The position numbers and the translations under genes were made by a program. From positions 868,001 to 932,000 of the forward strand of contig OZ037927.1 of assembly GCA_964035575.1 (NCBI GenBank): a stretch of DNA of 64,000 nucleotides. Direction: 5' to 3'. Positions 9,915-19,334 of the stretch are shown here, piece after piece. The notes below the pieces were generated by a model. It was not told the DNA's origin, did no database searches, and worked only from the letters and a program-made list of their open reading frames with translations. Position 1 is the first letter of the stretch. Each line of letters opens with the position of its first letter. Source of the stretch: Rhynchopus sp. YZ270_cl-10. Its lineage: Eukaryota; Euglenozoa; Diplonemea; Diplonemida; Diplonemidae.

Positions 9915-10273
9915 AGGACCCAGGGGTTAAGTTAGGGCGGGTTTCTGGGTTTTCAAAACCCGGTTTTCGGGTTTTCGGGTTTTTCAAAAAATGAAAAAAT
10001 TGAGGGCGTCCACCTCCTCCACCCCCATTCCCGCACCCACAAAGAACTAGTATAATCAGCAAGGACAGGCTAGTTAGGAGCGCCCCTTACGTTGTTATAC
10101 CCCCACCCCTCCCCGAGACTGCACCGACACGCACCGTTACCCACCTCCTCTCTCTCCAGAGTTGCTAGTGTATAAAGGAGTGTGCCTTTCGCAGCCTCCC
10201 AAGAAGCTTTTTGTACGGAAGAAGTAGGGCAGTTCTTGTGTGATGTGCAGCAAGACGATAGGGAGACTCACAA

Positions 10274-12028
10274 TCACTTCAACCGACTGCCTCTGTCGAA
10301 GCGTGTTTCTAAAGAAGTGCAACCTTCAAGATATCTGCTGCCAGTTCGTGTCACAGCACCCAGTCTTGAAAAGTCGATGGTGGTTACCGCCGCGCAATTA
10401 AGTAAGAAGCAGTCTCCAAGGCTTGTGATACTGCCCAATCCTGCAAAGTCGATGGAGGTTAACGACCTGGAATCTGATAAGAAGAAGTCCCCAAGGCTTG
10501 TGACATTGCTCAATCCTGTAAAGTCGATGGTGGTTAACGCCTCGCAATTATGTAAGAAGTAGTCCCCAAGGGTTGTGACCCTGCTCAATCCTGCAAAGTC
10601 GATGGAGGTTAACAACTTGGAATCTGAAAACAAGCCGTTCCCAAGGCTTGTGACATTGCTCAATCCCGCAAAGTTGATGGAGGTCAACGACTGGGAACCA
10701 AATAAGAAGCCGTTCCCCAGGGTTGTGACGCTGCTCAATCCTGCAAAGTCGATGGAGGTTAACGACTGGGAATTTGATAAGAAGCCGTTCCCAAGGCTTG
10801 TGACCCTGCTCAAACCTGCAAAGTCGATGGAGGTCAACGATTGAGAACCTGATAAGAAGTACCCCCCAAGGCTCGTGACATTGCTCAATCCTGTAAAGTT
10901 GACGGAGGTTAACGACTGGCAATTTCCTAAGAAGCCGTTCCCAAGGCTTGTGACACTGCTTAATCCTGTAAAGTCGATGGAGGTTAACGACTCGGAGCCT
11001 AATAAGAAGCCGTTCCCAAGGCTTGTAACATTGCTCAATCCTGTAAAGTTGACGGACGTTAACGACGTGCAGTTTGCTAAGACCTCTGTCCCAAAGCTTG
11101 TGACACTGCTTAATCCTGTAAGGTCGATGGAGGTTAACGACTGGGAACCTGATAAGAAGCCGTCCCCAAGGCTTGTGACGCTGCTCAATCCTGTAAAGTC
11201 GATGGAGGTTAACGACGTACAGTTTGCTAAGAACTCTTTCCCAAGGGTTGTGACACTGCTCAATCCTGCGAAGTCGATGGAGGTTAACGACGTGCAGTTT
11301 GCTAAGAACTCTGTCCCAAGGCTTGTGACGCTGCTCAATCCTGCAAAGTCGATGGAGGTTAACGACTGGGAATTTGATAAGAAGCAGTCCCCAAGGCTTG
11401 TGACACTTTCCAATCCTGCAAAGTCGATGGAGGTTAACGACGTGCAGTTTGCTAAGAACTCTCTCCCAAGGCTTGTGACACTTCCCAATCCTGCAAATTT
11501 GAACGAGCGTAATGACGTGCAGCCCTCCAGAAATTCGTCGCCTATTGTCGTGACGTTGCGCAACCCAGACAAGTTAATTGACTCCAACGATGAACACTTC
11601 AGTAAGAAGTAGTCCGCAATCGCAGTAACAGCCAACGGGGCACTCAGATCAAGGCTACGTACAAGAGTGCCTGCTAGGAACTGGGCCGGAATCACAGTGA
11701 CAAGTTCTGCCTGCAGAAACAACTGCGCTACCTCGGGGTCTCGTACACGCGCAACCCTCTCTGGTGTGAGGTCTGTCTCACCCAATGCACGAAGAGCTGC
11801 AATGGCTTTGTAAGAACCTTTCTGCGTCAATACGACTGTGTCCCCAGCACTCAGCGCTGTGATGTTGATGTCCTCTCCTTCGTCGTCCCTTCCCAAGCCC
11901 ATGTGAAAGCTGTCTTCAGCAAACCCCGTTGTAGCTGCCACCTTCTGCCGCAGGTGCTTCGCTGTGTCATCCACATCCACATCGACGACGTACGTCTTGC
12001 CATCAAAGCCCTCAATGTTGAGTTCCAT
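10274..12028 (-). CDS. Ubiquitin-like + leucine-rich-repeat (BspA type) protein
   Basis: 584 residues from the ATG at 12028. Residues 1-71 (MELNIEGFDGKTYVVDVDVD... to VVLTQ) follow the beta-grasp plan of ubiquitin. Residues 72-130 are a linker. Residues 130-575 are about 18 tandem 25-residue repeats of the form SLTSIDFAGLSSVTSLGxxF, the LRR_5/BspA family common in protists and some bacteria. No signal peptide or membrane segment is seen. The 75-bp DNA repeats are nearly identical in the middle, which suggests recent unequal exchange; the end repeats are more diverged. An upstream in-frame start at 12100 would add 24 residues, but a pyrimidine-rich CCCACAACAG acceptor 24 nt before the second ATG favours the ubiquitin start. 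The function is unknown; LRR solenoids usually bind proteins. Confidence 0.85.
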   Translation of the reverse strand: MELNIEGFDGKTYVVDVDVDDTAKHLRQKVAATTGFAEDSFHMGLGRDDEGEDINITALSAGDTVVLTQKGSYKAIAALRALGETDLTPERVARVRDPEVAQLFLQAELVTVIPAQFLAGTLVRSLDLSAPLAVTAIADYFLLKCSSLESINLSGLRNVTTIGDEFLEGCTSLRSFKFAGLGSVTSLGREFLANCTSLTSIDFAGLESVTSLGDCFLSNSQSLTSIDFAGLSSVTSLGTEFLANCTSLTSIDFAGLSSVTTLGKEFLANCTSLTSIDFTGLSSVTSLGDGFLSGSQSLTSIDLTGLSSVTSFGTEVLANCTSLTSVNFTGLSNVTSLGNGFLLGSESLTSIDFTGLSSVTSLGNGFLGNCQSLTSVNFTGLSNVTSLGGYFLSGSQSLTSIDFAGLSRVTSLGNGFLSNSQSLTSIDFAGLSSVTTLGNGFLFGSQSLTSINFAGLSNVTSLGNGLFSDSKLLTSIDFAGLSRVTTLGDYFLHNCEALTTIDFTGLSNVTSLGDFFLSDSRSLTSIDFAGLGSITSLGDCFLLNCAAVTTIDFSRLGAVTRTGSRYLEGCTSLETRFDRGSRLK

Positions 12029-12052
12029 AGGTGTGTTGTGTGTTGTGTGTTT

Positions 12053-12070
12053 CTGTTGTGGGAGTGGAGG
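12053..12070 (-). promoter_or_regulatory. Putative splice-acceptor (trans-splice) site of the LRR gene
   Basis: On the minus strand CCCCTCCACTCCCACAACAG ends at 12053, 24 nt from the ATG of the ubiquitin-like start. The upstream ATG at 12100 would be removed if this site is used. Inference from sequence only. Confidence 0.4.
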
Positions 12071-12422
12071 GGTGCAAGTAGAATCAGGCAATTCTCCCAC
12101 ATTCCCTGGTTCCCAATGCGGGTCATGCCACAGTTCTCCTCACTCCGGAGGTAAACACAGACCCTCAGAAGCGGGTGCGCCCATCAGAAGCAGTGGCTGC
12201 GCTTTTGATGATTCCCACTCAGGGAAAAAATATGGGTGGGGCGCATGTTTTGTGTTTTTCGTTTTAGCTCTTTTTTTGCTGACATTCCCTTTTCGGCAAA
12301 AATGAAATAAAAAAAAAATATGACTTGAAAAATACAAAGCCCAATAAAAAGACAGCCCTGCTCGCTTGAACGGACAACACCAGCACACTGTATTCCCATT
12401 AGACGAAAGCCTTTTTTTTTTT

Positions 12423-12486
12423 TTGAAAAATTGTTGGAGTAGTGTAGTTGCCTCGGTTGTGTTGCCACAGTTGTGCAATATCCACT
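12423..12486 (+). repeat. Dispersed family 2, copy 2
   Basis: A full copy, including the CCTCGGTTGTGTTGCCACAG block and GTGCAATATCCACTG. It is framed by T-runs on both sides. Confidence 0.85.
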
Positions 12487-12742
12487 GTTTTTTTTTTTTT
12501 TTTTTTTGTACAGAAGGTATAGACGCAGATCGTCCTCAACCCTGTAGAGTGTTTCTTTTCTTTATAGCTTTAAGCAAAACAAGACACGTTGTGGTTTTTT
12601 TTTTTGTAGACACCCCATGTTCTACAATTCTTTTATTAACTTTTGTAACCATCCTTAGGTACATTTGCCCTGCCAATACAGGGGGTGGTTGCTCGTCTTG
12701 TAGTAAAGGATAGTCTTGGAACCGGGTATTTTATTTATTTTT

Positions 12743-12794
12743 GAAAACTTGGTTTGTATTAGTGTAGACACCCCCGAGGATGAACTCCACTATA
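12743..12794 (+). repeat. Dispersed family 1, copy 4
   Basis: A full copy, almost identical to the one at 3901 (ACACCCCCGAGGATGAACTC). It lies about 260 bp from a family 2 copy. Confidence 0.85.
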
Positions 12795-13414
12795 TTTTTT
12801 TTTTGTTGTATTAGTGTCAACTCGAGGGGATGAGCTGTGCACAACACTAAAACACTAGTAAGTAATTGGGGCTTTTTTAAATCTTTTTTTTTTAATCTAG
12901 TGTGGGGCGAATTCGTTGCGGTCCAATGTAGGGTAGGACTCGGTGGATTAAAGCGATGCAATTTTCCAAGATATGTTCAAAAAAGCAAAAAGAAAAAAGA
13001 GAAAAAAGCCAAGAAAAATTGGGTGTCTTGAGTCTGGCACAGTCAGCCAGACTGATTTTCTTTTCTTTTTCAAAAAAAAAAAGGAATTTTCCTCATTGAG
13101 AATCTTGGTAATGAGTCATGCGAGAGATCGCCCGAGCTACCTTCTACATCAGCAGAATAGGATAAAATACAAAAAAAAAAAAAAAAAATTGGTGTGGCGC
13201 ACCAGACGATTTAAATTAAACCCCTTTTGAGCCATTCTTGAGCCATTCTTGAGCCATCCAAAAACCGCAAAATGCGCCACACCAAAAAAAGGGAGAGGGT
13301 ATTTTTTTTTTTTTTTGGTACAGATGAAATCTGAGCTTCACAGGCTTAGCCATCTTAGCCACCTTATTCACAAAACAAAAAATATACGTTGAAAAAAAGG
13401 GGAGAAAAAAAAAA

Positions 13415-13455
13415 GTTTATAAGATGAACCTAAGCCTCTCGTGCTTGGTCACCTT
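13415..13455 (+). repeat. Dispersed family 3, copy 1 (stem-loop)
   Basis: Family 3 is TTTATAAGATGANCCTAAGC, then CTCTCGTGCTTAGTCACCTT. CTAAGC and GCTTAG form a 6-bp stem around CTCTCGT; here the stem reads CTAAGC/GCTTGG. It is followed by an A-run. Seven copies, all in this orientation. Confidence 0.85.
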
Positions 13456-13755
13456 GAAAAAAAAAAAAAGAGAAGTTGAAAAGTGCAAACGCCTCATCGT
13501 TCATCGTCGGATGCAGGCTATTTCAGGCACTCCGCTAGGTACTAAAGTTCTGTTGATTGTCAACAGAACTTTTTGAAAATGGGGAAAAAAAGAAAAAAAA
13601 AACAAGTAATTGCTATCGGAAAAAAAACGGGGTGTGATGTGGAACTCCATCCTGTAGAAATAATCTACAATAAGCCCAGCATTCTGCTCTTCTGCAGGTA
13701 TGTTAACGCTCTTCGTACACTGCCAGACCCACTGGGACTCCAGCATCTGAAACGT

Positions 13756-14010
13756 TCAAGAAGGGGGGCTGTCCTCTTCGTCCAGCACCATCTGCTCGAT
13801 AGCGTTGTTGGACGCCCGCTCGGCAGGCTCGGCGTGGTCCAGCTCGTTTTTGTCCACAGGCTCCCCACATTGTCGTCGTCGTTGGAGCAGTGCGGAAGGA
13901 ACACAGAATGCACAGACTACAACACATCGATCACACCAGCAAATCGCCAGGATGCTACGGTGGTTTCGAAAATCGCGCGGAGTTTTCCACAGCACACCCG
14001 CTTTTTTCTT
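13756..14010 (-). CDS. Unrecognised coding-like open stretch (possible exon)
   Basis: A GC-rich island in AT-rich surroundings whose minus frame reads ILAICWCDRCVVVCAFC (possible membrane segment), then a charged tail GEPVDKNELDHAEPAERASN and EQMVLDEEDSPPS, then stop. Codon choice (GAG CTG GAC CAC GCC GAG) resembles the confirmed genes. There is no ATG at its upstream end, only a GTG or a possible acceptor, so if real it would be the last exon of a small membrane protein. I do not recognise the family. Confidence 0.3.
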   Translation of the reverse strand, partial: KKKAGVLWKTPRDFRNHRSILAICWCDRCVVVCAFCVPSALLQRRRQCGEPVDKNELDHAEPAERASNNAIEQMVLDEEDSPPS

Positions 14011-15025
14011 AGCAATTACTTGTCCTTGTTGTTATTGTTGTTTTCAACCACCTTCCTTCAACCCTTGTAGGATCAGTTGTTATTTTTTTCGCGAAAACAT
14101 GAAATTACACATTTCAAGAGAACAAATTAAAAAGGGTCCTTATTTGCATTTTTGGGATCCGCCCGTGCAGTGGTGGGGTCAATCTCGAAAATTGGACAAT
14201 TTTTTGAGCACTTAAATTTTGAGAAATATGAGCCCGGTTCCTTATACGTGGGGCCCATTTTCGGCTAAAATTTTCCTCAAAATCTGGTTTTGTAAAATTG
14301 ACCCTTTACTCCCCCCCCACATCGATTTCAATACTATACCTTACTTCACCTACGGTTGCCCTTACAGGGGGGGTGAAGGAAGGTAAGTTGAAAAGTTCTG
14401 CTAAGTGGTTCAGACCCGTTCTACCTGTCAAAAAAGCTCAGGAGAAGAAGATCTGGAGAGGTGAGTGCTCAAACGTCCCAAAAAAGTCAAAATCGGGCGT
14501 TGGTAAAAAAAAAAGTTGCGTACCGTGCGCCTGCGGCGCAAGCATGTACCCCACCAACGTGGACCATCAACAGAATATTTTCAAAATCGGAAATCCTAGC
14601 GGAGAGTCTGGGCCAGGGTAGATCCTTATTTTCGCTAAAAACGCTAAAAATCCCAGATTTATTTTCGTTTTTTTTCCTTTTTTTTTCTCTCCCGTTTTTG
14701 AAATTTTTCCGCGCAGGCCTGACGCTAACTTTCAGGTTTTTGGGAAATCGTGGGAGTTATGGTTTGTCCAGCGAGCGGAAAAATTGAGTAACGGTCTAAA
14801 AAAAAATCCAACAAGCAGGTTGACTGTACTGAGGCAGAATAGTGGTGTTTTTTTACACATCTCAGCTGTCGTAGAACTAAACCCCAGGGGATAATATAGG
14901 TTTTGGGGGTTTTCGCTGAAACTCGGTCGAGCCCAACCCAGCTCGTTAGGGCCTCCGGCGGAATGTGAGAATTCCTCGGTTATCCCACTGCGGAGTTCGG
15001 CACTGTATTGATAATTGCACCAGGC

Positions 15026-15353
15026 ACCTCAGTATATTTACAAAAAGAAACGGCGGTCGTGGCACCCATGGCGAAGCCACGGTACGCAACATTTCTGAAA
15101 ATGTTGCCATAAAACGGCACTGTCGTTGGTAATTATCAACAGTTACTGTAAATTTTACTTCCAGATTTTGCTGAAACGAAAGTTTCTGGCGAAGCCACGG
15201 TACGCAATATTTCAAAAAAAATGCGCTCAAAATTGCACATTTTTACTGCCAAACTAGTCATGGGAAGGGTGTGTTGCAATCTTGCGCCGCAGGCACACGG
15301 TACGCTACTTTTTTCCTTTCGCATGCTTCCTTTTCCTTCGGTATTTGACCAAT
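15026..15353 (+). repeat. 330-bp dispersed repeat, copy 1
   Basis: It is shared in direct orientation with 58238-58579. It contains two GGCGAAGCCACGGTACGCAA motifs (hairpin TGGC-GAA-GCCA) and one CGCCGCAGGC-CACGGTACGC motif. There is no open frame. Confidence 0.85.
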
Positions 15354-15865
15354 TAAATCGCATTCTGGCTGTGACCCTTGTCGGACACTGCGCCCTCTGA
15401 CAAGGGTAATACTTTCTAGAAGCATTCTGAAAAAAAGTGGTAGTGCCCGGCATTAGCAAGAAAATTTTCAAAATTAAATAGGTAGTGCCAATGCACCAGC
15501 AGTTTGGGTAGGCGAGACCGCATTGGGTGAACCTCCGCGAGCGCAGCGAGCGGAAATTTTTTTCCGCAGTTTTTGGGCAAAGTTCAAAATCCCACCAAAA
15601 ATTAAGTTGTGGAAATAGTAATTGTGTTCTTCAAAAATATGCTTCAAAATTGTCTTATGCAAGGCGACACTGATAATTGACACTCATTGGTCCTTGTCTT
15701 ATGAAGTGAAGACAAATATTAAAGGGGCATTGGCGGGCCGAAGGCCAGCCAAAAAAACGGTAGCGAACTTTTACTTTTTTTCCTTTCGGTTTCCCCCTTA
15801 TTTTGACTTTCCGGATCGATTGCGGACCGTGGTGGTGCCACTCTGTGGCTGGAAATTAGTAGGTA

Positions 15866-16399
15866 CTGGGGGGGGGCTAATAAAGTATACGGTGCTAATA
15901 AAGTATACGGGGGTAATAAAGTATACGGTGCGGAAACCCATTTTGAGCGTGTAAATCTGTGAAATAAAGTATACGGTTTTTGTGTACATTTTTCTACTAA
16001 AAAAATTTTACAGCAATTTTTGCACAAAAAATCGGAATTTTTTTTTTTTGATTTCGGTGGTCCGGATTCTGTGCGTGCTGTGATGGGGTCACTTTGAGCT
16101 GAGAAATGAGTATTTTTGACCTAAAACGCGTGTATCAGTTTTTACACGATTGGTGCTGACGGGGTTCAGATTTGTGAAAATTTAAGTCACCAAAAAATTG
16201 TTCATTTTTCCACATTGACCCCACCACTGGCTGGGATTGTCCCAAAAATGCCAATGGTGGTGTTTTCGCGAGGTTTCGGCCACTAGAAACCCCAAAATAA
16301 CAGTGATTTTTTTTTTTTTTTCCTTTTTCGTTTTTTGGCCATTTAAGCAGTAATTCCCGCCGAATAAAGTATACGTATACTTTAATAGCTCCCCCCCAG
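15866..16399. mobile_element. 534-bp miniature element with TA duplication
   Basis: The ends are CTGGGGGGG(G)GCTAATAAAG and CTTTAATAGCTCCCCCCCAG as an inverted pair. TA flanks both (15864-15865, 16400-16401). The left end holds three tandem AATAAAGTATACGG units, with another at about 15963. Positions 16013-16130 resemble 3305-3422 inside the PIF/Harbinger-like element, although the ends are unrelated. Tc1/mariner-type by target site; no transposase. Confidence 0.8.
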
Positions 16400-17223
16400 T
16401 AACCAAAAAAATGAGCCAGAGAAAAAAGGAAAAAAAAAAAGGAAAAAAAAATAAAAAATCTCAAATCCTTATTTTCACTTTCGCTAAGGATCTACCCTGG
16501 TCTCAGGCCTTTTGCTAACTTTGGGATTTTCCCCAGGAATGGCATGATGGTCAAAAAAAAATAATTTCCTGGAAAAAAAGTACATTCCGAGCTTTCCCAC
16601 CTGGTAAAAGCGGTCGTCGCGCGCTTCGCGCGCGCCTCCCTGACAGCCACAGGGTGGAGAGGCGAAGGGTCAGCTTTGCAAGATAACAAAAAAAAAAAAA
16701 ACGGAATCTAATCCAGGCTTTGCGCTAACTTCTGTCCTTTGTCCCGGGATTTTTGGATATTTTTGTGGTGCGTTTTTTTTTTGCAAACCGGGGGTTCCTT
16801 AAGAAAACCAGAGAATCTCATATTTCATAGTAAGGGTACTTTAGAGTGTTTTCACACACACATGTGACCCCACCGTGGTGAGCAATCGTCTCGCGCGATC
16901 AAAAGAAAGCAGAGAAGAGGGAAAAGAAAAAAAGAAAAAAGTTGGGTACCGTGCGCCTGCGGCGCTACCTGTTCCTACCCTCCTTTATGTTTAAACATGA
17001 TGTACTTATGTACAGTTCATTTTATTTTGAGTACGGCACCACATCCCCCCTGAGGATGATCCCCCCTCCCTCACGGATAAAGATTGATTAGGACGCCATG
17101 GGGCACACCCCCTCCGAGGCCATAACCGTCCTGGGTTTTCTCACTCTTCTCTGTGGTCACTGAAACCCCACCGCCATCACTACATTACCGATAGCTCTTC
17201 AGTACGTTGGGTTTTCAGACCTG

Positions 17224-17330
17224 AAAATAACCCTTGTTTACGAGTATGGGCTCATGTTTTGTCAAATTTTAAGTCGCTGCATTTTTGTCCATTTTTCCGT
17301 ACATCCCCCACCACAATCCGGGATTGGTTC
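17224..17330. repeat. Mosaic repeat module, uninterrupted copy
   Basis: CTGAAAATAACCCTTGTTTA to TCGGAAATGCAACAAAACG. It is the same module as 17620-17643 plus 18218-18330, and in reverse at 42600-42740. It provides the empty site for the insertion at 17644-18217. Confidence 0.8.
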
Positions 17331-17643
17331 GGAAATGCAACAAAACGACCTCTTGGCGGGAAAAAGCCACAGGAAATTTACGCACTTTTTGCAAACAGGG
17401 GGTTCCTTACTAAAACCAGAGGAATCTCATCGTTCAGAGTAAGAGTACTTTAGAGTGTTTTTGCGCACACATGTGACCCCACCGTGGAGAGCAATCGGCT
17501 CGTGCAATCAAAAGAAAGCAGAAAAAAGGGAAAAATAAAAAGAAAAAAGTTGGGTACCGTGCGCCTGCGGCACTACCTGTTCCCAGTCAAAACACCACAA
17601 TTTCATCTGAATTTGGGTTTTCAGACCTGAAAATGCCCCTTGT

Positions 17644-18217
17644 TGGGGTGGCCCGTGGGCGCGGCTGAAATTGTGTTCTTTTTTTTAGGAGAAAATCACA
17701 AGAGGTCGCAACAGAATCACAAAAAATCTTGTGATTATTTGTGATTATTTGTGATTTTTTTTTACTGTCGTGATTATTTGTGACTTTTTGTGATTTTTTT
17801 TTTGATTGTTGTGATTTTTGGTGATTATTTGTGATTTTTGGTGATTTTTGGTGATTTTTTTTTTATTGCCGTGATTATTTTGTGACTTTTTGTGATTATT
17901 TTTTTGATTGTTGTGATTTTTGGTGATTATTTGTGATTTTTTGTGATTTTTTTTTTGATTGTTGTGATTATTTGTGATTATTTGTGATTTTTTTTTTATT
18001 GTTGTGATTTTTGGTGATCATTTGTGATTTTTTGTGATTTTTTTTTTGACTGCCGTGATTATTTGTGACTTTTTGTGATTATTTGTGATTTTTTTTTATA
18101 TTGCCGTGATAATTTACTATTATTTTTTTTGTGATTTTTTGTGATTTTTTGTGATTTTTTTTTTTTTATTTTTTTTATTTTTGAAAAAAAAAAACGCCGT
18201 GCCCCCGGGCCACCCCA
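17644..18217. mobile_element. 574-bp element filled with a TGTGATTTTT tandem array
   Basis: The inverted ends are TGGGGTGGCCCGTGGGC and GCCCCCGGGCCACCCCA. CTTGT stands on both sides (17639-17643, 18218-18222) and is single in the uninterrupted module at 17224. Nearly the whole interior is TTGTGATTATTTGTGATTTT-type repeat. No open frame. The superfamily is not clear from these ends. Confidence 0.8.
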
Positions 18218-18735
18218 CTTGTTTAAGAGTATGGGTTCATATTTTGTGAAAATTTAAGTCACTAAAATTTTGTCCATTTTCCCGAATATGCCCCACCACA
18301 GCGCGGGATTGGCTCGGAAATGCCACAAAACACTGTTTTTTCACCCCCTGACGCACAACTATTTGAGGTGCGTTTTTTTGGTCCCGAAACACGATTTTTC
18401 AGATTTTTTTCCAAAAGTTAGCGCGAAGCCTGATCTAATCCTTGTTTAACGGTGCTTGGTCTTGCGCCTTACGTACACTAACCGTACAAAATCACTACGT
18501 CTTCCAGAAGCAGGGGCTGTTGCAACGGTTGGGTCATTTTGAAATAACAATGGTCAAATTTTTGCAGCTTGGGTCAAGTTTCATTTCTGGCTGCAAAATG
18601 CAAGGGAATCCCCTTAGACATTGTAAAATGGCACCGTAGGCAGGAAGAAAATAGGCGTACAGCGCGAGCGAAGCGAGCGGGAATTTTTTTTTTAGGTATA
18701 CCTCCGCGAGCGCAGCGAGCAGAAATATTTTCAGG

Positions 18736-19092
18736 CCATCATGCCATCATGCCATCATGCCATCATGCCATCATGCCATCATGCCATCATGCCATCATGC
18801 CATCATGCCATCATGCCATCATGCCATCATGCCATCATGCCATCATGCCATCATGCCATCATGCCATCATGCCATCATGCCATCATGCCATCATGCCATC
18901 ATGCCATCATGCCATCATGCCATCATGCCATCATGCCATCATGCCATCATGCCATCATGCCATCATGCCATCATGCCATCATGCCATCATGCCATCATGC
19001 CATCATGCCATCATGCCATCATGCCATCATGCCATCATGCCATCATGCCATCATGCCATCATGCCATCATGCCATCATGCCATCATGCCATC
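18736..19092. repeat. 8-bp satellite (CCATCATG)n
   Basis: About 44 essentially perfect copies. The plus frames read Cys-His-His-Ala-Ile-Met-Pro-Ser repeats with no stop; this is a consequence of the repeat. Stray CATGATGG copies in the reverse orientation follow at 19150-19215. Confidence 0.95.
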
Positions 19093-19334
19093 TGGGGGGA
19101 AATCCCCAGGTGATGGAGAGCGAAAGCCCTGCCCCACCACCCCCCGTGGCATGATGGTGGCATGATGGAAAAAAAAATAAAAAACGCCCAAAAACGTGGC
19201 ATGATGGCATGATGGTTAGCAAAAGGCCTGCCCTGGTCTGGGCTATTTAAAAAAATAAAAAAAAAAAAAATGAGAGGAGAGCTGGGAAGAAGAATCTGCA
19301 TCACAGGCAAACACTTCTTTGTAAAAAAAAAAAA

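Larger units (their letters stand above)
7480..10273. other. Spacer upstream of the TRPML-like gene
   Basis: No gene is visible. 7675-7780 holds inverted GGGGAACC/GGTTCC motifs. 8090-8600 is a mosaic with short palindromes (GCGCGC-TACAC-GCGCGC, TTTTTTGC-GGA-GCAAAAAA). There are poly-G (9222-9239) and poly-A/T tracts. 9930-9985 repeats GGGTTTTC. Confidence 0.6.

Noticed and set aside
18569-19165. Long plus-strand open frames of Cys-His-His-Ala-Ile-Met-Pro-Ser repeats
   Set aside because: They are the translation of the 8-bp satellite, open in all three frames; no unique coding flank.
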